Source: JAPOXR01 sp965214695
Lineage (GTDB): Bacteria > Pseudomonadota > Alphaproteobacteria > Rhodobacterales > Rhodobacteraceae
Assembly (NCBI GenBank): GCA_965214695.1
Contig: OZ243967.1
Location: forward strand, 682,001-746,000
DNA: 64,000 bases
Direction of reading: 5' to 3'
A model generated the notes under the pieces. The model did not search any database. It saw nothing but the letters and a program-made list of their open reading frames with translations, and was not told the origin of the DNA. Both the position numbers and the translations under genes were made by a program. Shown here in pieces: positions 46,049 through 54,087 of this stretch; the first letter of the stretch is position 1, and each line of letters opens with the position of its first letter.

Positions 46049-46599
46049 GCAACGATCAGTGTGCTGCATGGGTGTTCATCGAGTATTTTTTCGATCACAC
46101 TCCAGCCGCCGCATGCCCCCCTTGGCTACTCAACTGCATGAGTCCATGCAGGACATTCCATACCAGCCGAGTTTGAAAGGGCCGGTCTTGAAGACCAAAT
46201 CCTCTCCCGGGCGAGCAGAGTCATGGGAGTTCACGAAAGATTCCTGAGAACGAGGATCACGGGATTGCCGGCAGGCGCGGCGTGGCGGCCAACGACAACC
46301 TCGGCTCGGTGTCCCCCGGACCGGGTTCGGGGCAGGTTGGGCGGAGGCGCGGACCGATGCCGCCGCCATGACGCCGGCCCGGCGCATCGGGGCGGCGCAT
46401 GACAGGACTGAAGGGGAGCCGGCCCCATGGCGACGATCCCGAGAATCGCTGAATTGATTCCTGGACCGGCATTGCAGGCCGGAGCCGTCCGGTGAACCGG
46501 GGCCTTACCTGCCGCGCTGTCCAGTGTTGGCGTGTCGCAGCCAACATGCTCTTCAGAACACATACACGACTTAACCTCCCGGAGTCCCGTGGTTCACGG
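46049..46599. other. Gene-free space between two toxin-antitoxin modules
   Basis: About 550 bp without a supported gene. Open frames on the minus strand (for example 46231-46563) are proline/arginine-rich, lack ribosome sites and resemble no family. GGTCTT-G-AAGACC near 46183 is a small inverted repeat. The two flanking toxin genes converge on it, so it may hold terminators or decayed insertion DNA. Confidence 0.4.
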
Positions 46600-47037
46600 C
46601 TACCGTTTCGGATCCGTCCTGCCTCGAACTTCTAGGCCCGAGAGAATATCCGTGATGTCAAAATCGTTGCCAATATAGAGCAACGGGGCAGAGTGCCGCT
46701 TTGCCGTCGCATAGGCAAAACAATCGCCAAAGTTCAGGCCGCCTCGCTTGCCGAATCCTCGACCAAATTTGAGTCTTGCCTGCACCGCCACACGGGCAAG
46801 ACGGTCATCGACCGGGGCGATGTCAATGCGGAGCATGGTCATAAACTCATCCAGGATTCCCACGGCCCTTGACCGGCTTGCTCCGATGTATCGGCCTGCC
46901 AGAACCGTTCCTGTCTCTACATAATTGACGGCCGAAACGATCCGATCTGACGCACCTTCAAGAGCCCTGATGCAGTCGGGTCCTTCAGGTTCATCGTACA
47001 AGATGGCGATGATGGCGGAACTATCCACCACCATCAT
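46600..47037 (-). CDS. vapC: VapC-like PIN-domain toxin
   Basis: A 145-residue PIN ribonuclease: MVVDSSAIIAILYDEPE carries the first catalytic Asp, NYVETGTVLA the Glu, NFGDCFAYATA the third acid and GNDFDITDI the fourth. The C-terminus matches the VapC group paired with Rv0623-type antitoxins. Its ATG overlaps the antitoxin stop (ATGA at 47034-47037). Confidence 0.9.
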   Translation of the reverse strand: MMVVDSSAIIAILYDEPEGPDCIRALEGASDRIVSAVNYVETGTVLAGRYIGASRSRAVGILDEFMTMLRIDIAPVDDRLARVAVQARLKFGRGFGKRGGLNFGDCFAYATAKRHSAPLLYIGNDFDITDILSGLEVRGRTDPKR

Positions 47038-47306
47038 CGGTGCAAGTCCAGATGTCCGGGCGTATCTCCGACAGCTTCATCCCATTCCTCCCTGCTGACT
47101 GGGCGACGGTCGAACAGATGTGCGTGTTCACGCACGAAAGCCTGCGCCCGGGCCATAAGATCTCCCTGTGCTTCCTGCTCGGCGCGAAGACGCTCCAGCC
47201 GCTCGCGCATGGCCTCGGTGATGGCGTCTGTCATGGTCTCGCCGGTGAGGCGGGACAACTCTCGCGCCAGCCTGTCGGCCTCTTCGGTCTTGATGCTGAG
47301 GCCCAT
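47034..47306 (-). CDS. vapB: VapB-like antitoxin (Rv0623-type)
   Basis: A 90-residue antitoxin starting MGLSIKTEEADRLARELS and continuing TGETMTDAITEAMRERLERL, the N-terminal DNA-binding strand-helix-helix of the PSK-type VapB family. The acidic C-terminus (REEWDEAVGD) should insert into VapC. Translation is coupled to vapC. Two TCTAGA boxes lie 14 bp upstream of its start. Confidence 0.9.
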   Translation of the reverse strand: MGLSIKTEEADRLARELSRLTGETMTDAITEAMRERLERLRAEQEAQGDLMARAQAFVREHAHLFDRRPVSREEWDEAVGDTPGHLDLHR

Positions 47307-47319
47307 GGAGATACTCCTG

Positions 47320-47338
47320 TCTAGATCATTTTTCTAGA
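47320..47338. promoter_or_regulatory. Probable VapBC operator (two TCTAGA boxes)
   Basis: TCTAGA, 7 nt (TCATTTT), TCTAGA. Each hexamer is itself a palindrome, so the pair gives both direct and inverted symmetry immediately upstream of vapB. This is the expected place for autorepression by the VapBC complex. Confidence 0.55.
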
Positions 47339-47510
47339 TATCAACTTCGTGGCCTGGGTTCAAATGCGATTCCCGCGCCCTTGACGGGCAATTTACATTA
47401 TCGCCGATTTCGGCTAGAGGTTTGCATACGTTTGCGAAAGGCGCAGACTGACGCCCTACCTGGTGTTCAGGTAGAGGATCTTGGACATCGAAAACTGAGG
47501 GGGATAGACC

Positions 47511-48749
47511 TTGAAAACCATCACTCGACTCACTCTTGCAGGGGCGGTGCTTGCACTCTCGTCGGGCACCGCGATCGCCGGATGCGGTATTTCCGGCGGC
47601 AATATCAGTGTCCTGGCCAATGACTTCCCGGCCTTGCACGCTGTCGTGTCAACAGCTGAGGAATGCGCCGGAGACGGGGTAACCTTTGCCAAGAACCACA
47701 CGGCTCAGCATCGCGAAATCCAGGTTGCTGCCCTGACAGCCGATCCAGCGGAATACACGGCCGTGATCGTTGCCAATTCATCCGTCGTGCCGCTGCTTAA
47801 CGACGGGCTGATTCGGCCTCTCGACGATTTGGTCGCCGAGCATGGCAGTCATCTCGGCAAGAACCAGCTGATCACCATCGACGGCAAGGTCATGGCAGTT
47901 GCCTTCATGGCCAACGCCCAGCACCTGGTGGTACGCCAGGATATTCTTGATCAGGTCGGCCTCGAGGCGCCTTCGACCTACGAGGAGGTACTGGAGGCGG
48001 CCGCGGCGATCCGCGAGGCGGGAATCATGGAGTATCCGTTTGCCATGCTCACCAAGTCCGACTGGAATCTCGGTGAGGAGTTCGTGAACATGTATATCGG
48101 TCATGGCGGAGAATTCTTCGTGGAAGGCACTGCCGAGCCAGCGGTCAACAACGAGGCCGGTGTCGCAACGCTTAACATGCTGAAGGCGCTGATGGCATAT
48201 TCCAACCCGGATTTCCTGACCTACAACACCTCAACCGTCGCCCCGATCTGGGAGGCCGGCAATTTGGCCATGGCGGAGATGTGGGCATCGTCAATGGGGC
48301 AACTCATCGACGATGAGGGTTCCACACCGGAGGTATCGGGGAATACCCAACCGGTCGGCGCACCGACGGTTGCCGGTGGCTCGATACCATCCTCCACGTT
48401 GTGGTGGGACGGCTTCACCATCGCCAAGAACATTTCCGACGAGGATGCCGAGGCCAGCTTCATTGCCATGGTCCATGGCGTGTCGGATGACATGGTGATG
48501 GCCAATAATGACCTGGCGGTCTGGCTGTCGAGCGCCTACGTGCCCGGCAAGGCGGCCGAGGGCGTGGCTGCGGTTGCCTCAATGGGTGCCGAGCCATATC
48601 CGATGCTGCCCTATATGGGCCTCTTGCACCAGGCATTCTTCGAGGAGTTGCCTGATTTCCTGCAGGGTAACCGTAGCGCCGAGCAGACCCTGGCCGATAT
48701 CGAGGCCTCGTATGTCACCAAGGCAAAAGAAAAGGGCTTCCTGCAATAG
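47511..48749 (+). CDS. ABC transporter solute-binding protein (CUT1 type)
   Basis: A 412-residue extracellular binding protein. The start is TTG at 47511, preceded by GAGGGGGA; no in-frame ATG fits. The Sec signal (LTLAGAVLALSSGTAIAG) is followed by a mature part with two early cysteines. NLGEEFVNMYIGHGGEFF and WEAGNLAMAEMWASSMGQL are MalE-family features. It leads an operon with two permeases and three NTF2-like proteins and has no ATPase partner nearby. Ligand unknown. Confidence 0.88.
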   Translation: MKTITRLTLAGAVLALSSGTAIAGCGISGGNISVLANDFPALHAVVSTAEECAGDGVTFAKNHTAQHREIQVAALTADPAEYTAVIVANSSVVPLLNDGLIRPLDDLVAEHGSHLGKNQLITIDGKVMAVAFMANAQHLVVRQDILDQVGLEAPSTYEEVLEAAAAIREAGIMEYPFAMLTKSDWNLGEEFVNMYIGHGGEFFVEGTAEPAVNNEAGVATLNMLKALMAYSNPDFLTYNTSTVAPIWEAGNLAMAEMWASSMGQLIDDEGSTPEVSGNTQPVGAPTVAGGSIPSSTLWWDGFTIAKNISDEDAEASFIAMVHGVSDDMVMANNDLAVWLSSAYVPGKAAEGVAAVASMGAEPYPMLPYMGLLHQAFFEELPDFLQGNRSAEQTLADIEASYVTKAKEKGFLQ

Positions 48750-48759
48750 CAGGCGGCGA

Positions 48760-48788
48760 GGCAGGGCCCCGGACGGGCCCTGCCTTTT
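48760..48788 (+). terminator. Stem-loop with T-run after the binding-protein gene
   Basis: GGCAGGGCCC, loop CGGAC, GGGCCCTGCC, then TTTT: a perfect 10-bp stem followed by four T, 10 bp after the binding-protein stop and 16 bp before the permease TTG start. It looks like an intrinsic terminator that must be leaky for the operon to be expressed. Confidence 0.82.
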
Positions 48789-48803
48789 CCAGGGACATAA
48801 CGC

Positions 48804-49829
48804 TTGCCGCACCGGGCTTTCATCTGGTTCATCCTGCCATCATTTGCCGCGATGGTGCTATTCATCGCGCTGCCCATCGTCTCGGTCGCGATCCAGTCAT
48901 TCTTCGTCGAACACGAGCAAGTTCTGGTCGAGGTCGAGAACTGCACACCGTTCAAATGCGAAACAATCGTCTCGGTCGACTCCGAAGCCACCTCCCTGCT
49001 GAACGAGGATGCGCCGCTGGGCCAGTTCAACTGGTTCGGAACCTATACCAACCGCAACCATTTGGCCTTTGACCAGATCGCGGCCGCCTGGAGAGACTCG
49101 CAGGGGCTGGGCGAATTCGCCCGCTTCATTCTTGGCCTTCCCTTCTACAAGGCGCTGGCCTTTACGCTGACTTATACGGCCGTGGTCACCCCATTTGTCC
49201 TGGCCCTGGGGCTGATCATTGCGCTGGGCGTCAACGCATTGCCCGCCGTCACCAAGGGCCCGACAATATTCGCATCGCTGCTGCCGATGATCGTGACGCC
49301 GCTGATCGGCTCGCTGATCCTGTTCTGGATGGTCGATGCCGACGGAATCATCGGCGCAACCCTGCAGCTGATATTCGACCAGCCGAATCTGAGCCTGAAG
49401 GCATCGGCGCCGCTGACCTGGATCATGCTGATCGTCTACGGGATCTGGCACAGCGCACCCTTCAGTTTCATCGTCTTCTATGCCGGGCTGCAGACGGTGC
49501 CACATGAAACCCTCGAGGCGGCACAAATCGACGGCGCCAGCCGCTGGATGCGCATACGCTGTGTCGTGATACCGCACATGATGCCGCTGGTGGTCTTCAT
49601 CACGCTGATGCAGCTGATGGACAATTTCCGGGTTTTCGAGCCGATCGTCGGCTTTTCCGCCTCGGCAAAGGCGACCTCGCTGAGCTGGATCATCTTCAAC
49701 GATCTCAGGGGCGACACCAAGCTCTTCGGCTCGGCTGCCGCCACCTCGATGCTGACGATCGTCGGCGTCGCAATCCTGCTCGCCCCGGTGCTGATCCGCA
49801 CCTGGCGTGATTTTGGCCGCAAGGCGTAG
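48804..49829 (+). CDS. ABC transporter permease, MalF-like with periplasmic insert
   Basis: A 341-residue permease starting with TTG at 48804 (site AGGGA upstream). The first helix (about 5-30) is followed by some 75 extracytoplasmic residues with two cysteines (CTPFKCE), an insertion not seen in the island's MalF homologue. The remaining helices include the EAA loop ETLEAAQIDGASRWMRIRCV. It forms the channel with the next permease. Confidence 0.9.
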   Translation: MPHRAFIWFILPSFAAMVLFIALPIVSVAIQSFFVEHEQVLVEVENCTPFKCETIVSVDSEATSLLNEDAPLGQFNWFGTYTNRNHLAFDQIAAAWRDSQGLGEFARFILGLPFYKALAFTLTYTAVVTPFVLALGLIIALGVNALPAVTKGPTIFASLLPMIVTPLIGSLILFWMVDADGIIGATLQLIFDQPNLSLKASAPLTWIMLIVYGIWHSAPFSFIVFYAGLQTVPHETLEAAQIDGASRWMRIRCVVIPHMMPLVVFITLMQLMDNFRVFEPIVGFSASAKATSLSWIIFNDLRGDTKLFGSAAATSMLTIVGVAILLAPVLIRTWRDFGRKA

Positions 49830-49842
49830 AAGGAGACCCGGA

Positions 49843-50724
49843 ATGGCAGCACCAAAGGACCGCCGCTCATCCTTCCTGGTCTTCTTTTCGACCGGTCTGA
49901 TCGTTTTCTGGCTGATGATCGCCACCGGACCGTTCCTGTGGACCGTTTGGGGATCATTCAAGGTACAGGGTGATTTCTTTTCCAAGGCCGACTGGCGAAA
50001 TGCCGTTTACGGTGTTCGCACCGTCGCCGAGACCGGGGGCGCCTTTACCGGCGACGGCTACTTTGGAGCGTGGATCCAGGAAGAGTTCTGGCGAAACGTC
50101 ATCAATACCTGCATCGTGGTGTTCTTTACCGTCATTATTTCACTGACTCTCGGCACCTTGGGCGGTTATGCCCTGGCCCGCTCGGGATTCCGCTATGCCT
50201 TCTGGATCCTGATCGCCGCCCTGGTGTTCCGGGCCATGCCCCACATTACCCTGGTTTCCGGATACCTCCTCCCCTTCTTTGAGTGGAATTTGTGGGGACA
50301 TTTGGCAACGACGATCATCGTGCTGGTGGCCATCAACCAGCCATTTACCCTGTGGATGCTGCATTCGTTTTTCCTCAACATTCCCCGCGAGCTTGATGAG
50401 AGCGCCATCGTCGACGGCTGCACCCGTTTCCAGGCCTTCCGGTATGTCATCATTCCCGTCATGTGGCCCGGAGTCATCACCACCGGGCTGTTCTCGTTCC
50501 TGCTCGCCTACAATGATTTTGCCATCACCTCGATGTTGCTGTCATCGGAAAACCAGACCATGGTACCCAGGATCGCCAGCTTCCTCGGCACGGTGCGAGA
50601 ACAGGGGAACGTGATGTTCGCGGTTGCGGCCGTGGTCAGCGCCATGGCACCGCTCTTTTTCCTCGTCCTGTTCTTCCAGCGACAGATCGTCAGCGGGCTG
50701 ACCGCCGGTGCTGTAAAAGGCTGA
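49843..50724 (+). CDS. ABC transporter permease, MalG type
   Basis: A 293-residue six-helix permease; ATG at 49843 has AAGGAG 8 nt upstream. The EAA loop is RELDESAIVDGCTRFQAF. A short insert (residues 35-70) follows helix one, as in its partner. The next gene starts 4 bp after its stop, so the NTF2-like genes are co-transcribed with the transporter. Confidence 0.92.
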   Translation: MAAPKDRRSSFLVFFSTGLIVFWLMIATGPFLWTVWGSFKVQGDFFSKADWRNAVYGVRTVAETGGAFTGDGYFGAWIQEEFWRNVINTCIVVFFTVIISLTLGTLGGYALARSGFRYAFWILIAALVFRAMPHITLVSGYLLPFFEWNLWGHLATTIIVLVAINQPFTLWMLHSFFLNIPRELDESAIVDGCTRFQAFRYVIIPVMWPGVITTGLFSFLLAYNDFAITSMLLSSENQTMVPRIASFLGTVREQGNVMFAVAAVVSAMAPLFFLVLFFQRQIVSGLTAGAVKG

Positions 50725-50728
50725 TCCG

Positions 50729-51745
50729 ATGACCACCCCCCACGACGCCAGAACGCTGGTCAGCGCCTTTCATGCCGCCCTCGATGCGGCACCGGCCGAG
50801 GAGAGGGAAGCCATTTGCGCGGCGGCACTCGGACCGGATCATTTCTATTCCGGGGTTCACCCCTTCAACAAGATCCGCTCGCCCGGACAGGTCGGCAGAT
50901 CAGTCTGGGCGCCCATGAAACGGGCCATGCCGGTCCTGCAGCGCCGCCCGGACATCCTGTTCGCCGGCCGGCACCACATGGTCCACGAATCCGACCTCTG
51001 GGTGGTCTCGATGGGCAAGTTCCTCGGCGACTTCACCGAACCCTGGCTCGGCATACCACCAACGGGAAAGGCCACCTATGTGCCATATGTTGCCTTCTAC
51101 CGGATCGTGGACGGCACCATTGCCGAGACGGTGGAATTCCTCGACCTGTTGTCGGTCATGACCCAGGCGGGGTGCAATCCCTATGCCGCCAGCCAGACCG
51201 CCGCCCAACTCATGTCCCCTGGTCCGCTGACCCATGACGGCTTACTCGACGCCCCGCAGGACCCGGAAGTCGGCGTGGCGACCTTTACCCTGACCCACGG
51301 CATGCTGACCGAACTGGCCGAGGGTAAGCTGACCTCACCGCCTGACCATCTGGCGCGCTGGTGGCATCCGAACATGAACTGGCACGGGCCGGCAGGCATT
51401 GGTGCCTGCCTCGGCCTCGACGGCTACCAGCGAGGGCATACTCGCCCGTTCGAGAAGGGTCTTGAATTTGTGGGCTACTTCCACGAGACGGCAGCCACCG
51501 CCGAAGGACATTTCAGCGCCTTCCTGTGGTGGCCCTGCCTGGCCATGCGCAACAGGGGCGGTTACATGGGCGCACCCGCCAATGACACGATCGCCGAAAT
51601 GCGGGTCGTCGATGTCTATCGGCGGCAGGGCGACATGCTGGCGGAGAACTGGATATTCATCGACATGCTGCATTTTCTCCTGCAGCAGGGCATCGATCTC
51701 CTGGCCAATATCAAGGAGCAGGGCGATGACGAGATTCCAGCCTGA
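50729..51745 (+). CDS. Two-domain NTF2/SnoaL-like protein (paralogue 2)
   Basis: A 338-residue protein with the same two-domain block pattern as those at 32176 and 52870: GVHPFN and QRRPDILFAG in domain one; GPAGIGA, PFEKGLEF, AEGHFSAFLWWP, RGGYMG and MRVVDVYRRQGDMLAENW in domain two. There is no signal peptide. It is directly coupled to the permease genes, so it probably acts on the imported compound or its first product. Reaction unknown; NTF2 folds include cyclases, isomerases, dehydratases and epoxide hydrolases. Confidence 0.78.
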   Translation: MTTPHDARTLVSAFHAALDAAPAEEREAICAAALGPDHFYSGVHPFNKIRSPGQVGRSVWAPMKRAMPVLQRRPDILFAGRHHMVHESDLWVVSMGKFLGDFTEPWLGIPPTGKATYVPYVAFYRIVDGTIAETVEFLDLLSVMTQAGCNPYAASQTAAQLMSPGPLTHDGLLDAPQDPEVGVATFTLTHGMLTELAEGKLTSPPDHLARWWHPNMNWHGPAGIGACLGLDGYQRGHTRPFEKGLEFVGYFHETAATAEGHFSAFLWWPCLAMRNRGGYMGAPANDTIAEMRVVDVYRRQGDMLAENWIFIDMLHFLLQQGIDLLANIKEQGDDEIPA

Positions 51746-52877
51746 ACGGCGCAATTCCCATCATCCGGCACGGCCGCTCTCGCGCGCCCATATGCCGAGT
51801 GGCTACGAGATTTCGCTCGGGAACTACACGCAGGGGCGCACGGTGCGAATTCCCCGCAATCGTGGCCCTGCACAGGAGCTTGCCGGCTTCGACCCCGACT
51901 ACCGCAACATCGTCGACTATATCGTGCGCATCACGCACCGGATCTGGGAGACCGACCAACGGGACGTCGAATATATCGGTGACTGCTATGCACCAGACAG
52001 CCTCGTCTACGATGATTACGGGCTGCAGACCGGCAGCAGCAAGATCATCGCCGACACGCACCACACCACGGCAGCGTTTCCGGACATCATACTCGATGCC
52101 GAGGAGGTGATCTGGGCGGGCGATGACAGCATCGCCTTCCATACCTCGCACTTGACCCGGATTACCGGCACCAATACCGGACCGAGCCGCTACGGCGATC
52201 CAGGCGGGGCCAGCATCAATGTTCCGGTTATCGCAAATTGCGTGGCGCTCGGGAACGACATCTTCCTCGAACATGTCCTCTACAACACCTCGGAGATGCT
52301 CCGGCAGCTTGGCATCGATCTCTGGGAGGAAGCCCGGCGCATGGTTGCAAGCAGGCCGGCAGGCTGGCCACGCAGCCCCGAGACCTGGGATCAGCTGCGT
52401 GCAGCCGCCTCGCCGGCAAGGCCGATCTGCGAGGCAGAGCCAATCGCCGGCTTCGACCCGGACGCCTTCGCCCGCAAGGTCCACGACAATGTCTGGAACG
52501 GAAATGGCAGCGCACTGACCAGCCATTACGATACCAATCTGCGTTTCGAGGGAACAACCGGACGGAAATTCACCGGCATCGATGCCTATCGCGGCTACGT
52601 GGCCGAATTGCGGGCCGCCTTTCCCGATCTCGAACTGCAGGTAGACGAGGTCTACTGGATGGGAAACGCGGCTGACGGCTACCTGGTCTCGACCCGCTGG
52701 AGCGCCGAGGGATCGCATGGCGGCGGCGGGCTGTACCGTGACCCGACATGCGCCCCCTGCCAAGTCTGGGGGATCACCCAGTGGCGAATCGAGGATGGAC
52801 AGGTCTGCCAGGAATGGCAGTTGTTCAACGAGTTTGACCTGATGATGCAGATCGCCGAAGCCCGTTGCCGTGGATGA
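51726..52877 (+). CDS. Tandem SnoaL-like protein, divergent member
   Basis: A 383-residue protein beginning within the end of the previous gene (20-bp overlap; AAGGAG precedes ATG 51726). It has two SnoaL-like halves, about residues 45-200 (YIGDCYAPDSLVYDDYG, AFPDIILDAEEVIW) and 245-380 (SHYDTNLRFEGTTG, AFPDLELQVDEVYWMGNAAD). It lacks the GPGGIGA/YRRQGD blocks of its neighbours and so is a separate subfamily, closer to polyketide-cyclase-like ester cyclases. Its end overlaps the next start by 8 bp. Confidence 0.75.
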   Translation: MTRFQPERRNSHHPARPLSRAHMPSGYEISLGNYTQGRTVRIPRNRGPAQELAGFDPDYRNIVDYIVRITHRIWETDQRDVEYIGDCYAPDSLVYDDYGLQTGSSKIIADTHHTTAAFPDIILDAEEVIWAGDDSIAFHTSHLTRITGTNTGPSRYGDPGGASINVPVIANCVALGNDIFLEHVLYNTSEMLRQLGIDLWEEARRMVASRPAGWPRSPETWDQLRAAASPARPICEAEPIAGFDPDAFARKVHDNVWNGNGSALTSHYDTNLRFEGTTGRKFTGIDAYRGYVAELRAAFPDLELQVDEVYWMGNAADGYLVSTRWSAEGSHGGGGLYRDPTCAPCQVWGITQWRIEDGQVCQEWQLFNEFDLMMQIAEARCRG

Positions 52878-53847
52878 ACTGCAAGCCGCCAAGGCCATCG
52901 TGCAGGCAGCAAACCGCGACATCGATGCCACCATCGCGGAGGACGCACCCAGGGCAGTCGCCAGGCATGTCGCCGGGGATTATCTCTGGCGCGGCGTGCA
53001 CCCCTTCAACGAGCAACTCGGCGCCGATACGGTCGGAGGAACATTCTGGCGGCCGTTGAAGGAGGCGATGGGGCCGCTTCAGCGCCGGCCCGACATATTC
53101 CTGGCCGGCGCCAACCAGGTCGATGGCTGGTCGACAATCTGGGTCGCTGAATCGGGACATTTCATGGGAATCTGGGAGCAGCCCTGGCTGGGTTTCGCTC
53201 CAGCCGGCAAACTCGCCTTCCTCCGCTACGCCGAGTTTCACCGGGTCAGCGACGGCAGGATCGCCGAGACCGCCTGCTTCGTCGACATCCTGAACATGCT
53301 GGCCTTGTCCGGACAAGGAATCGCCCTGGAAAACACCGGCACCGAGCTGCTGACTCCCGGGCCGCGAACGCATGATGGCCTCCTCCACGACCCGCAGCCT
53401 CCAGAGGAAGGACGGTCAACGGTCGAACTGATCGCCGCCATGATTGCCGATTTGCGCGCCAATTCACTCTGTTCGCCCAGGGGCCATCTCGACCGCTTCT
53501 GGACCAGTGACATGTGCTGGTTCGGCCCCGGCGGCATCGGTGCCAGCGCCTTCCATCACGGCTACCGGCGCGGTCATGCCGAACCATTCGAGGAAGGGCT
53601 GGAATTCCTGGGCCACACCGAACATGTCGCCCGCATCGGCGAGGGATCATTCGGCGGCTTTTTCGGCTATCCGAGCCTCACCTTGCGCGCCAGGGGCTAT
53701 CTCGGCCTGCCCGAAAGCGACACGCCAGCCGAGATGCGGATCGTCGACCTCTACCGGCGCCAGGGTCACAAACTTGCCGAAAACTGGATCTTCATCGACA
53801 TCCCCCACTTCTTCGCCATGCAAGGCCACCACCTCCTCCCCACCTGA
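52870..53847 (+). CDS. Two-domain NTF2/SnoaL-like protein (paralogue 3)
   Basis: A 325-residue protein, GTG start at 52870 overlapping the previous stop. Blocks shared with the paralogues: RGVHPFN, QRRPDIFLAGANQ, GPGGIGASAF, PFEEGLEFLGH, GEGSFGGFFGYP and MRIVDLYRRQGHKLAENWIFID. It is closest in block sequence to the 32176 protein. It is the last gene of the ABC operon, with a stem-loop region after it. Confidence 0.78.
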   Translation: MDELQAAKAIVQAANRDIDATIAEDAPRAVARHVAGDYLWRGVHPFNEQLGADTVGGTFWRPLKEAMGPLQRRPDIFLAGANQVDGWSTIWVAESGHFMGIWEQPWLGFAPAGKLAFLRYAEFHRVSDGRIAETACFVDILNMLALSGQGIALENTGTELLTPGPRTHDGLLHDPQPPEEGRSTVELIAAMIADLRANSLCSPRGHLDRFWTSDMCWFGPGGIGASAFHHGYRRGHAEPFEEGLEFLGHTEHVARIGEGSFGGFFGYPSLTLRARGYLGLPESDTPAEMRIVDLYRRQGHKLAENWIFIDIPHFFAMQGHHLLPT

Positions 53848-53849
53848 GG

Positions 53850-53957
53850 CTCGTGCCGCCAGCATGGCGTGGCGCCAATTCTCCGACAAAACCGGCACGA
53901 GTGGGAGCACCCCGGTTCTCGGTTGTGCTCGTTTCAATTCCCGCAATCGGGAAATTG
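53850..53957. terminator. Convergent terminator region with two stem-loops
   Basis: CTCGTGCCG (53850-53858) pairs with CGGCACGAG (53893-53901) across a 34-nt loop. At 53935-53957 CAATTCCCG pairs with CGGGAAATTG around a CAAT loop with one bulged base. They lie between the NTF2-like operon (plus) and fmt (minus), where bidirectional termination is expected. Confidence 0.6.
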
Positions 53958-54087
53958 AGCATGATCACAGTTGATTTCAAAAGGCCCGACCGATGAATGT
54001 GCCACCTCCAGGGATCGAGCATCCCGTCATCGTGACTGTGGCGATGGATTGCCCCCAGGTGACTTGGGACCGTTCCTTCCTCCTGCC

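Noticed and set aside
46231..46563. Minus-strand frame of 110 codons between the toxin-antitoxin modules
   Set aside because: Proline/arginine-rich, no ribosome site and no similarity that I can recognise.
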